Source: Citrus sinensis (Eukaryota; Streptophyta; Magnoliopsida; Sapindales; Rutaceae). From it: a stretch of 64,000 bases of DNA. The position numbers and the translations under genes were made by a program. This document shows, piece by piece, positions 39,035 to 50,714 of this stretch. Position 1 is the stretch's first letter, and the number at the start of each line of letters is the position of its first letter. Where the stretch lies: assembly GCF_022201045.2 (NCBI RefSeq), contig NC_068563.1, forward strand, positions 4,898,001-4,962,000, read 5' to 3'. Below the pieces are notes generated by a model. The model was not told the DNA's origin and did no database searches. It was given only the letters and a program-made list of their open reading frames with translations.

Positions 39035-42000
39035 CTAGTTACTTGAACGATCGAATTCTGTCCTCTCTATTGAACTATCGATTGCCTGAGGTTCAGAACC
39101 TTTACTTCCAATGTCAGTATAATCGACAGCATCCTGCTGTCGTAAGGAGTCATCAACTGTTTGAGAATGAGGAGCTTCATTTATGAGACCTAGTTCATAT
39201 AATCGACGACCTTCCACCTTATCCGCCACCTTCTGATTGAACTCTTCATTGGAACAAGCCAACATGTAACGCAACTTAAAATTAACCCGATTTTCCACCA
39301 TCATCTTGTGCCTTGGAATTATTCGTTCGTCAAGAGAATAGCTGAAAAACCTGCAAAATATTTCACCTGCATCAGTATCCAAGATGATGAAAATGTAAAA
39401 GGGTGAAAAAGACTAGGATAATGAACATTAGTAAGTAAATTTCATAAAAATATGCCACCAATTAGGGATTTCTTTAAGAGGCCCAATAATGGAGCTACAT
39501 GAATATGATTAAGCTTAATCATCAAACTGATTTTGTGTTGTAAAATAATCAAGCCCAAAAGAATAACAAGAGCCCAACAAAATTCTTAATGATGCCATCA
39601 CCTTGGAAACTCAATGAGATCCTGCAACGGGCGAACCATGGTTCTTCGCAAATACCGATACTTTGGACGGAATATATCAATATTGTAACGTAGTAGCATG
39701 GGAAAATCTGCAATCATTGCACCAAGTTGATGAAGCTTTATGCCAAGTGACAGAAAATATTTCACATTAACTTCAAGCTTATTTCCTATGCTGCACCCCA
39801 AGAGCTCTGGCCCCAGAGCCAAACACTTCCCAATATCCCTCTCGCTGACTCCAGCTTTAGTCATCAGGAATATAACCTGTATGATATTCCAATTTCTGGA
39901 GGTTACTGCAAGGTGATTTTACCAGCACAAAAAATTTATATATATATATTAAAAAAAAAACAAAAAGGCCCTAAATTTATCAATTTTTGCTATAGGAAAA
40001 TGACTAATGAGATTTTGGAAGAGCCATTAAACAAAATAGGCAAAGATTTAACGGAACATTTCTAGCATCACTCTTCATAACATTTTATGTTTAAAACTTT
40101 AAATTGTCGCTCTATATTCAGATCTTAGAAATAATGAGGAAGAAAAAGAAATATATATATATATATATATATTCCAGTCTTGCAATTTTCTAACAAACAG
40201 GTTCCAGTCGTATTTTTTACAATTTAAAAGTTCTTCCCATGCACCTGACTCAGAAAATAATAGAAAATCATCATGGATTGTTTCAATGATGTTCAGTGGT
40301 GTGGCAAGATACAAGCAAAATAACACTGTAAATTAAGAAAAGGAAGGAAACAAACCACTGGCCGAATTTTCTTGTAAAGGCTGTATGTTAGTAAAGAAGG
40401 AAATTTTACAAGCATGTTCGCGATCCCCTCATCTCGAACACCTATATCCTGGAAAAATCTCACCTTACAAAAATGAAAAAAGTATCATAGTGTCAGTATT
40501 CACAATATAAAGCATGAGAGCAATAAATGCATGATTCAATAACAGACATTTTTGTTTGATGCCAGATGAATAGTTAAACTAAACACATCTATAAATCATT
40601 CAGGGAGTAGAGCAGAGAGAGAGAATCTAAGATTACAGGTGGGAATTCCAGTTGAAAAGGTGGGAATATGAATTAGATCATACACATTGCTTTTCCAAAA
40701 CCTGATATTCTGAACAACATTGAGTAAAAATAGTGTAGTCGAACTATCAATCTACCTTGGGAACAATAGTTGTCTCCAAATCAAAACAGAAAACCATGGG
40801 TTTAATAACAAGCATCCTCCTCATGCCATCTCGTGAAACTCCGAGATAGTACAAATACTTAACAAGAGGCTTCCATCTTTCTCCAATGCCACAGCCCATC
40901 AAATGTGGCCTAAATGCCAGCAATCTCCCAACATCCTCAGTAGAAAGGCCAAACTCCTTCAAGTAAGTAACCTGTACAAACACAAACATCATCTCAACTT
41001 ATTATCAAACAAATTTTTGAATAAATTATCCTAGCAACACATCTCCCTAAGCATTTTCCACCCAAAAGAAGTTGTACAACTGCTAAAAAGAGTCCAGAGT
41101 CAGGTACCTTTTGGTGCATCTCTTCCAGAGTTAAAAAGCCAAGTATCTTAGGATAATCAAAGACCATTGTACCAAAATCATTTTTGTTCATTCCCATATC
41201 CAAGTAAAAGTGTACACGCGTTTTCACTTCTTCAATACTCTGTGACAATAACTGAGGACATCGGCTCATGACATAACCCATCCAATCCCTTCTCACTCCA
41301 TTGGTCTCCAAATACTCAACAATCTCATTCAACTCTTCAATGCTGCGTTCCAAAATGTTCCCTCCCGTTTTGAGTAACGCAACCCCAAGAAATTCACCCT
41401 TCACATGAACCGACTTCAGCCACTCTGCTAGATGTCTTATGGATTCAAGATTGCCTCCAGACATGCATATTAACTTTGCAATTTTCGGATATGAAAGTCC
41501 ATTGTGTTTCAACCACCTATATATAACTCAGTTATCAAATATCAATGGAATAAAGAACCCCTTTTCTCAATTTAAGAAGCAAACAATGTAAATGACTTCT
41601 ATCTAGAAATGTTCCATTAAACATTTCATCATCCCGTATTTCTTGTTCTTCAAAAGCTAAGGGCATGTTTGTAATTGCATTGATTCTGCTTAATCTTAAA
41701 AGTACTTTTGCTTAAATGTTTACCGATGCTATAGCCCAAAACCCAATAAGCAAATCCAAAATTAACTCAAAAGGAAAAACAAAAACAAACCTTATAAGCG
41801 GCACAACATTAGAATCCTCAATAACCCACTTAGCACGGACATCAAACGAAGAGTCAGCAAACTCAGGCAGCTTCTTCAGAGCAGCAGCCTTGATCATAAC
41901 ATGATCAATAAAATCAGGCAACCTATCGGCCACATTAGTCGAATAGGTAATTCCAAACTTGCCCTTCCTCCACATTGCCTCCTTAAATATCTCAGCCGTC

Positions 42001-42425
42001 ACCTTTCTCCTTATATCCAACGCCTTCATAATCAACTCCTCGTCCACGTCACCACCATCATCGTCATTGCTGCTGGGTGGCTGTTGCTTGAAGAGGGTTC
42101 GAAGATGGGGCGGGTGAGATAATGAGTCAGACGACATGTCGTAGATTGAGCCGGGGAATTGAGGGGGCCGTTTTCTGACAAGGGACAATTCGAGCAGTTT
42201 AACTTTTTCTTCGGGTGGGATGACGACATCGACAACGGCGTCGTCTTGCTTTTGTTGTTGTTGCTGTTGGGTATTGGTGAAGTGGTAACGGAGGAGGGAG
42301 GCGGACTTGGCGTTGTGCTGGCGGTCTTGTGGGTGGTGGTGAATGACGGCGGAGATAGTGGTGGTACGGCGGAGAGAGAAGAGTGGGGAGTGTGGACATG
42401 GTGACGGTGATGGTGCTGTCAGCAT
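39035..42425 (-). CDS. MTERF2: mTERF family protein, EMB2219/mTERF2-like, organelle-targeted
   Basis: Six exons on the minus strand: 42425-41791, 41516-41108, 40971-40756, 40463-40356, 39876-39602 and 39350-39035, giving 652 residues (Arabidopsis EMB2219 is of similar length). The N-terminus is Ser/Pro/His-rich with a poly-Gln run (residues about 53-60), consistent with a plastid transit peptide. From about residue 210 a series of mTERF repeats follows, each with an L..P.L-type helix pair: MSRCPQLLSQSIEEVKTRV, FDYPKILGFL, LAFRPHLMGCGIGERWKPLV, LVKFPSLLTYSL, LALGPELLGCSIGNKLEVNV and ADFPMLLRYNIDIFRPKYRY. mTERFs are helical nucleic-acid-binding proteins that act in organelle transcription and RNA processing. 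EMB2219 is embryo-lethal when lost in Arabidopsis. The C-terminus is an acidic tail. Introns include a (TA)n tract at about 40151-40172. Confidence 0.9.
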
Positions 42426-42559
42426 GCTTCTGTTTGCTGGTTTAATTAGTGGATAGGGGAGGAAGTGCCACTGGAAGTGCGCAACCGTCTCGGTTTTAGA
42501 TTTTTATCTAATTTAACATTTAGTTTATATAAAATAATAAAGGACTGCTATGCAACAAC

Positions 42560-42631
42560 GGTCTCATGGTCTAGTGGTCAGGACATTGGACTCTGAATCC
42601 AGTAACCCGAGTTCAAATCTCGGTGGGACCT
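42560..42631 (+). tRNA. tRNA-Gln(CTG)
   Basis: A complete 71-base cloverleaf plus discriminator. The acceptor stem GGTCTCA pairs with TGGGACC. The anticodon stem-loop TGGACTCTGAATCCA has anticodon CTG, and the T arm contains GTTCAAATC. A TTTTTT pol III terminator follows directly. The gene is transcribed away from the mTERF gene, whose start codon is 134 bases to the left. Confidence 0.95.
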
Positions 42632-42639
42632 TTTTTGTT

Positions 42640-43440
42640 TTTTTTAATCCATATAAATTCCTCTTAGCTTGTGCTATTGTACACGGTGATGATGACATAC
42701 GATTAGGTACAGATATAATCTAGTGCACGCAGTCGCACCATCGTATATTTAACCAATAACTATTTGAGAGCTCTTATGATCAAATCTTGCTCCCACAGAA
42801 AATATAGTTTAATGATCTGTATTTAACAAGAGATGAGAAACCACCATGCAAGAATAGCAAGATGTTGAAGTTTGGTTTCATCTATGTACAGCAAGCCCAT
42901 GACTGGGACTGATTTCCAGCAAAGCGTTGATAGCTAGTGGCGACTATGAGAATTCAAAATGGAAATTCAGTATAATTCTTTTGGTGTTTCTTTTATTTCT
43001 TTTCTTTTTTCTCTTTTGAATTGAAATTAGAATCTCATTTGAATGAAGAAATCCTGAACAATTACAATATACAAAACCACCACCAATTACAGATTAAAAT
43101 TTTGTAGCTTGTTTTCACCCAAAACAAACAAGCTGTCAAACAAATAAGAAAATAAATCACATGGCATCAATTTCTCTTCCCAAGTTGCACTCTAATTTTG
43201 CACACACTGTACCAGCTCCCCCCTTGTCTCAATGGAGACAATCTTCACATAAACTTCTGTAACGTTTCCTTTCATTGAAGATCTGTGCCTCCAGGAACAA
43301 CCCTCCGCTAAATAGAAAAAAAATGGATTGACGTTTCTATTAGCCACCCGAAGAAGAGCTTGCCCAGGTACCAACGAGCAGGCACTTAAAACGGGAAGCC
43401 TGCTGTATTATTAACAAAGAATCAAGAACAATCATCAGCC
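42640..43440. other. Intergenic and 3' UTR of the LRR kinase-like gene
   Basis: No ORF of interest. The part from about 43080 is probably 3' UTR of the minus-strand gene. Confidence 0.4.
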
Positions 43441-43444
43441 TCTA

Positions 43445-46400
43445 TTAGTCCTGAACTTGTGTCTCTACATCTTGTGTGTCAGATGGTTCCGGGAATATAT
43501 CTCTAGACTGCCGTCTTTGAGAAGATGAATGTTCGCCTCCACCAATCTGGCCACTTCCCTGGGAGCCCGTGGTTCCCGATTGTTTTAAACTACTAGTGCC
43601 TTCTGCTTTAGTATTGGGGGGTACTGGAATGGCCGCTACATCAGATGAGCTCTGACGCCAACTACCAAAGAGAGCAGCATTCCAGGACCCTCTAGAAGAT
43701 GTAGTTCTAAGCCTTGCAGAGCCAGAATTCTCTTCCCTTACTACCTTCAAAGGATTTTCTAAAGCCTTCAGGATGTATCTCATGAGGGGCCTCCTCGTAG
43801 GCTTGGGATTAAGGCAAGACCTGGCAACAATGGCCATGGCCCAAACTTCCTCTAAAAGATCCTCATCTATGATCAGTGATGGATCCACAATCTTCGTTAC
43901 AAGTTCCTTGTCGTATATACTGATATATGGTAGTGTCTGTTCCAGTATTTCCTTCACTTGGGCATCACTAGATGCACTAATGCCCATCTTACCAGTTACC
44001 AGTTCAAGTAATACCTTTCCAAAGCAGTATACATCATAGGGACATGTTGCTGTCAGTGAACCTGGCCATTTGTCAAATGAAAAACAAATTTCAGATGCAA
44101 CATAAGAATTAAATGATAACATTAAATTCTGAATAATGAAGAGCCCTCTGGCAAGTGTGCAGCCAACACAACTTTAAGATCTCAAGCATTTGCTTAAAAA
44201 AGTCTGAAGTAAGAAATTAAATGCAATTAGAGTAGGTGCTTCATGAGGGAGGTAAAAGACAGTGATGCTTCATTTAGAGTGAACGAAGAAGGCTTTAAGA
44301 GAACACATAATTTTATGATAGTAGTTTGCTGCTTTACTCCAAATCTTGAACTCAAATTTAAGTGGTTATTAAATATAGCCGAGAAAAGAGGATTTCCATG
44401 AAAATAAATGTGAAATATTGTAAAAATAATAAACAAATAAATAACCATACCAGAGGAACCTTGTTCAGATGACCTGCACATGGCAACAAGAGAACTATGT
44501 TATAATCTTGATGACCAAAACAGTGTAACTTTAAATAGCCGGCAATTACTGAAACTGACGAAAATTAGAAACAACAAAATACACGAATATATAAGTTATA
44601 CGGCAAAATTTTGATCACCACAATAACAGAGCATACCCTTTAAGCATTATCAACTATTAGAAAGTTAAAATAAAATCAACACATAACAACAAGATACAAA
44701 TTCAAAGTTTGCTACAAAAACAGTTACAGATAATGGTTGAAAACCAAAATACATGGTGATTTTAGATAGGACAACAAATAATGTAAAATGTCAAAGCAAC
44801 ACCAGAAATATTTCCAAGCAACAAAATCAATGCAATACTAAAGCCAGATGTATTAATTCAGATAAGTCAAACTTCTAACAAAATACTTACTGTGGCAGAC
44901 GCAGCAACCTCGTAATCCTGCTTTGATGCGCATCACCTCCTTGAGCACAGACCTCACTCAGGCTCCCTAGCCGTACTTCAAATTTATCATCAAGAAGTAT
45001 ACTGCTTGCTTGAACATCTCTTCAAGAATACAAGAAAACTACGTCATTAATTGGACAAGACATAATTATAGCAGGATTAATGCAGTGCATATTCAAAATA
45101 TTTAAAAGGAAGACATACTGAAGACTCTACTTAACTAGCAAAAGATTTATGCAATCCACAACTGCTAATTTTTTTTTTTTTTTTTGACTTCCACTATTTT
45201 CATAATAGTACTGTGGGTCACATGAAGATCACATTCTTTCAGTACACAATTACCACCATAATCATATGACCACATACTAGTCTACAACTGATTATTAAAA
45301 GCTGATTATATCTAGAATGACATACAAACATATGATGTTAAAAGCTCAGAATGACTCAACAGAATAGCATTTACAACGTAACAACTGCACCATTTGCAAT
45401 ATCATGGCCACAGACTCTTCCAAATTACTAGTAGATGGTCTAGATAGCCTTAAAATACAACATTTAACATTGCATCTAAACAATTATTAGACTCTCTATG
45501 GTAAGTTGAAAGAAATTGACCATCACAAGAAGGTCTTGAATGTACCTGTGCACAAAAGGTAGCGTACATTCATGATGCAGATAAGATAGGCCCTCTGCAG
45601 CTCCTATTGCAATTTTCAATCTTGTTATCCAATCCAATGACTGTAAGTCGTCTTCTGTGTTGGTTTTCCTATACAAGGAACTTGACAAGTCCCCATTTGG
45701 CATATATTTATAAACAAGGAACTTCTCATTTTCTCTCTCCATGCAATGTCCCAAGAGGGGAACCAGCCTGGCATGTGAAACCTTGCTAAAGAAATCCAAT
45801 TCCAATAGGTATGCTTCCGTTTTTACTGACTGCAAATCAATTCTTTTGATGACCACAGGGATGCCACCTTCCAAGATACCCCGGAAGAGATCACCTGAGT
45901 GGCCATTCTTTATTAGGTTTGCATCACTAAAGTCACCAGTGGCTGCAAGCAGTTGCTGATAAGTAAATGATTCTCCTAGGTTAGTAAAGTTAATCGATGC
46001 TCCAGGAGGTGGCAGGCTGGATCCTGCAGGAACTGGCCCCACGCCAACCCCTCTTTGATTGGGAGTGCGCTTCTTACAGAAGCATAAGGCTAGCAATGCA
46101 AGCAACACCAAAAGTACAATGAGCCCAAAGCCCCCCAGAACTGCTGACAGTACAATTATCTTTCTGTTACTATCCCCAGAGGTTTCTGGTGGAGGAGGTT
46201 GTGTGGCATTTGGGCGTCCAAAATTATCAAAACTCAGGCCCCTTGCAGCATAGAATGATGAACAGTCTACCAGAGTCCTCTGGTTTGGCACATTTTGAAG
46301 GCAATTGCTATCAAGGGAAGATGCATTACTGTGCACATATTCTGGAACCCTGCCTTCAAAATAGTTTCCTGAGAGATCAACGAGTCTGAACCTTCCAAGC

Positions 46401-47488
46401 ACTGGTGTGAGACCTCCATAAAACATGTTCTGAGAAATATTGAGTTCTACAGTAGAGGTGTTTACATTAGATCTAGAGTTCGGCAATGGACCCGTGAAAT
46501 TATTCCGCGAAATGTCAAGCAGACGCAATTGAGGCATTGACCATAAAACATCAGGAGGAGGTCCAGTGAAACCATTCTGTCTCAACACAATAATCTGCAA
46601 CTGACTAACAGTTGGAAACAAATTAACTGACAAATTCCCACTCAGAAAATTGCTGCCAATCACAAACTTCTGCAAACTCCTTAACCCTCTTAATTCGGAC
46701 GGCACTGATCCAGATAAAGAATTCATGCTGAGATCAAGATCAACCAAGCTATCAAGATCCCCAAGCTGAGCAGGAATTGAAGAAGCTAAACTATTGTTCG
46801 AAACATTTAAATACTGTAGCTTAGAAAGTGTCCCAAGGCCAGGAGGTATCGAACCTGTTAAGTAGTTCGAAGAAATGTCAAGGCTTGAAAGATTCTTAAG
46901 CAACCCAAATGAAGTAGGAATGTTTTCAGTCAGCGAATTCCTCGAAAGATCAAGAACAGAAAGGACTGACAATTGACCCAAACTTGAAGGGATTGTCCCA
47001 GTCAGGCCATTATCAGACAAATATAGACTAGTTAAATTAGTCAAATTACCAAGACTAAAAGGAATCACACCACTTATAGAACAAGAACGGAGATCCAGTG
47101 CTTGCAAAGTTGGCAACTGCTGCCCCAGCCAATCAGGGATCGAGCCAGGAAGCAGGAATCTTGAGGCATTAAAAGAGGCCAAATGTGTTAAGTTCACAAG
47201 AGCATCTGCAGCAAATCGCGGGTTTTGGCTTCCAAGTCTTGTCCTTCTAAACCCCGAAATGTTAATTCCAACAACGCTACCATTTTGACATCTGACACCA
47301 TTCCAAACTAAACAAGGATCAACCTTTCTTGGCCAATCCCTTCTTCTTAGCCCTAATGAGGATCTGAGTTCAAACAGAGCTGCCAACTCAGTTCTTGAAC
47401 TCAGTCTCTCCAGTTGCTGCTCAAATGTAGGTTCAAATAATAATAAGAACATAACAAAAAACATCACTACACTTCTCTGATCCACCAT
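43445..47488 (-). CDS. LRR receptor-like protein kinase (probable pseudokinase), At2g16250-like
   Basis: Four exons: 47488-45546, 45019-44891, 44473-44451 and 44061-43445, giving 903 residues. I use the ATG at 47488 (context GCCATGG, MVDQR...) because it puts a signal peptide (VVMFFVMFLLLF) at the N-terminus; an in-frame ATG 16 codons upstream would bury it. Then an LRR cap (DPCLVWNGVRC, about 60), about ten LRRs (about 125-370), a Pro-rich linker, a transmembrane helix (about 441-470, IIVLSAVLGGFGLIVLLVLL) and a kinase-like domain. The VVIK lysine is present. The catalytic loop reads HRDVQASS instead of HRDLKxxN, and the DFG position reads LGS, so Mg-binding residues are lost. The Gly-rich loop is also atypical (NGHSGDLF). 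The Ser/Gly-rich tail follows SSRGSWNAALFGSWRQSSSD. It probably signals by scaffolding at the plasma membrane. Exon 3 is only 23 bases. Confidence 0.92.
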
Positions 47489-48030
47489 GGCTTTCACACA
47501 CTCACAATCATCCAACAATAACATAGACCACCTCATGTTCTTTCTCTCCTACTGTGCACATTATCAGAAGTGTATTTCACTGTAAATAAACTGAAATCCA
47601 ACAGAATAAAAGATACCCAGATGCCAAAAACTCATTCTTTTTCCGTTCTCTTAATAACATAACATTAAAGCTCTTACCTCAATTACAACATTAAAACAAC
47701 TTTTTCCCTTCTTCTTAAAGAACTTTTGCTCACCAATCTGCTTTGCTTCCTTATGCTTCTCCTCTCTTCTTTTTCTTCTCTCTCTCTACCTGCTCTTGTC
47801 TCTCTCTAAATCCTTCTGTTTCTTTAGTTGACAAAATAAAAATAAAAATAAAAATGGCCAGTGATCTATTAATTAAAATAATAATATCACTGAAATAAAG
47901 AGAGAGAGAGAGAGAGAGAGTCCCCAAAAAAAAAAAGGAAAAGAAGAGAAGAGAAAAGAACAAGCAAAAAAAAAAAAAAAAGTGGTGGGCAAGCAAGCAA
48001 AGAACAACTGGGAAGTGGAGACTATTCACT
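47489..48030 (-). other. 5' leader/promoter region of the LRR pseudokinase gene
   Basis: It contains a (GA)n run at about 47899-47921 and several A-rich tracts. On the gene's own strand these read as CT-rich leader sequence, common in plant 5' UTRs. No TATA box was fixed with confidence. Confidence 0.4.
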
Positions 48031-48099
48031 CTCTCTTTCTATATAACACAGCAACAGCAGCAGCAACAACAACCCTTTTATTAAAACTAAATGAAGTTT

Positions 48100-49490
48100 T
48101 GATTTTTAAGCGCTGACAAATTTAAAAAAGGCCAACTTTTTTGAGCTGCAGGCAAAACAAAACTCAAAAAGCCTTTTTATATTAATGTTATTAATAATAA
48201 TAATAATAACAACTACTAAAATGGGCAAGGGCAAGACTGAACCGGTGGACTGAGATTGGTCCCGTGGTCCGGTGCCGTTTTTGGTTTTGACTTCCGGTGA
48301 TCCCGCCTTTAGCCAGCGAAGCCTCTTTCTTACATAACACTTCAAAAAAAAAAAAAAAACTCACTCACTTATCAACTTTCCCACACTTTTAATAATTATT
48401 TTATTTTTATTTTTTAAATTCTTTTATTTCTTTTTTGAGTTTTAGCGAGTAATCAAAAGGGTCAAGTGAATTTATTTCACTCCACTGTTTTAAGAAATGA
48501 AAATATATTTTACAGTTGTTCGATTGAAAGCAATGGAAATTTGTAAGCATTTAACAGCTTGCTCTTTACTTTTCTCAAACCGCCATGCTTTTTTTTTTTT
48601 AAATTGATATCAACAATTTTATGATAATATAATTTGAATATATTAGTCTAATAAATTTACTTTCAAATACTTAGCGGCTGTGAATACTGAATTGTGATCA
48701 AGATTCATGAACATAAAATGAGATTTAAATTCGAAACGTTTTAAATTTGATATATAACATAAAATTATTTTTTTAATTGAAATGATATGTATGATTTACG
48801 CATATTATTAATAATGATTATGTTTATCATGTGATCCTTTGTTCAGGAAAAAAAGAGAGAGAAAAAAAAAAGGGGAAAGTAGAATTCTTAGTTTGCATTT
48901 AATTTTTTTTTTATCATTATCATATTTCAAGAGATGATAGATATGGTTTGATTGAGGAAACAATTATGCTCATAAGTTATCTGTAAAATTACCTCAATAA
49001 TTACAATTGAGCTGGCTTAATTTTATTTTTTAATTTAACGTAATATTCCATGTAAATGCATTAATTTGAGATTTTGTTTCTTAATTTTATTTTAGTAAGT
49101 GAATAATATTAGTGTGCCCTTAGATATAATTTCTCTTTATTCTCTCAAGGCATTAAAAGCCAAAGCTAAGTTAAAGCTGTCAACAACTCTTTTGCAGGAG
49201 GGTTAAAATTTGCTTGAAAAAATCATACGGGCTTTTTATTTTTTCCTAAATTAGAAGATTACAAGTGTCAAACTTTGCTGTTAAATTGGGTATATATGGC
49301 AGTACATTTATGTAATCAATGAATTTTATTCAATGTAAAATACAAAAAATTAATTTCTGCAAAGTGGAAAACACAATTTTTTTTTGAAAAAAAATCGTTA
49401 ATGTGCATTAATGGGTATGGTGAAAATTTGTCTCTAATCAATTGAATTTGGATAGGCTTACTCTAAAATGAGCAACGTGAGTCATTTAAA
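48100..49490. other. AT-rich intergenic stretch
   Basis: No supported gene, RNA or clear repeat beyond short homopolymers and an ATT run near 48190. Confidence 0.4.
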
Positions 49491-49493
49491 AAA

Positions 49494-49695
49494 GAGTAAT
49501 GATATAGCCACAAACTCTTATACAAATTTATTTTGTACAAACTGATGTGGCATGATAAGATTTGTTGAATTAAATATCACTTGGCCCACATGATTTGTTT
49601 TTATTATTTTATATTTTCATTCAACCAATGAATTAATGCCACGTCAGTTTGTACAAAATAAGTTTATACAAGAGTTTGTGGCTGTATCATTACTC
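49494..49695. mobile_element. Palindromic MITE, 202 bp
   Basis: The 58-bp arms at 49494-49551 and 49638-49695 are near-perfect inverted repeats, starting GAGTAATGATAYAGCCACAA and ending at GAYGTGGC. Both copies share CAAACTCTT and TTTTGTACAAACTGA. The 86-bp loop is unique. The flanks are A/T-rich, so the target duplication is not clear. No coding capacity. Superfamily unassigned. Confidence 0.75.
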
Positions 49696-49942
49696 TTTAA
49701 AAAATAATCAGAGAATTTTCGTTACTGAGTAATGTGATAAGTGATATGACATAATCAACTAAATGATAAAGTTTTAAAATTTGTAAAATCATTTATCATA
49801 AAAATTAATGTGTACCATTTGAAAAAGAAATGATGATAAGGCTTAGTAAATAATTATTATAATATTCTATCAGGTAATGCCTATCATGTATCACATTAGT
49901 TGGTATCTCAATTTTATAAACCTATTGTTGTTGTTTTTTAAA

Positions 49943-50705
49943 GGGAGATTGTCAATTTCCCCCTTACAGTAATCAGCATATACCATTTTTCCCCCTACTG
50001 TTCCCTCCACTCTTGTTGCTTTCTTTGCTATTGCTTCTGTTGAATGTAAGAGGGATAAAGGGCGAGTACAGTCTCTTTATAATGGCCAAAAACCCCATTG
50101 ACAGCATAAATTTACAATACTACCTTTATTTTCAACTACTCTTTTATTTACATTTATTATAAATTAAATAAATTACATGAATAGAAACTAAATAAAAAAA
50201 ATTAAGTATTAACAATAAGAAATATATGTTTTGATATGAGAAAAAATTAATAATATTTTTTTTTGTAATTATTTATTTTGTGAACATTTTCTTATAATAA
50301 AATTTTGTAATATTTTAAAATTAAATGTAAAAAATATAGGCAAAATATTTTATTATTTATCTTATAATAAATTTTTATTTGTCATTCAAGTTTTCTTATA
50401 ACAATTTTCTTATATATTTATTATAAGAAAATTTTCACAAAATAAATTAGTACAAGAAAAAAAATTTATTATTAATTTTTTTGTTCATATCAAAACATAT
50501 ATTTCTTATTTTTAATACTTAATTTTTTATTTAATTTCTATTCATGTGATTTATTTAATTTATAATAAATATAAATAAAAGAGTAGTTAAAAATAAGGGT
50601 AATATTGTAAACTTATGCTGTCAGGAGGGATTTTGACCATTATAAAAACAGCAAAGGGGGAAATGGTATATGTTGATTACTGTAGGGGGAAATTGGCAAT
50701 CTCCT
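49943..50705. mobile_element. MULE-like long-inverted-repeat element, 763 bp
   Basis: The terminal inverted repeats start GGGAGATTGTCAATTTCCCC (left) and AGGAGATTGCCAATTTCCCC (right, reverse complement) and remain recognisable for about 320 bases, through shared CAGCATAA, TTAACTACTCTTTTATTTA-like and ATATATGTTTTGATATGA motifs. A 9-bp duplication TTTTTTAAA flanks it (49934-49942 and 50706-50714), which fits Mutator-like elements. The left arm carries about 70 extra bases (about 50003-50072) not present in the right arm. No ORF. Confidence 0.75.
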
Positions 50706-50714
50706 TTTTTTAAA

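Noticed and set aside
42159-42404. Plus-strand ORF opposite the mTERF first exon
   Set aside because: Shadow of the mTERF transit-peptide and poly-Gln coding sequence.
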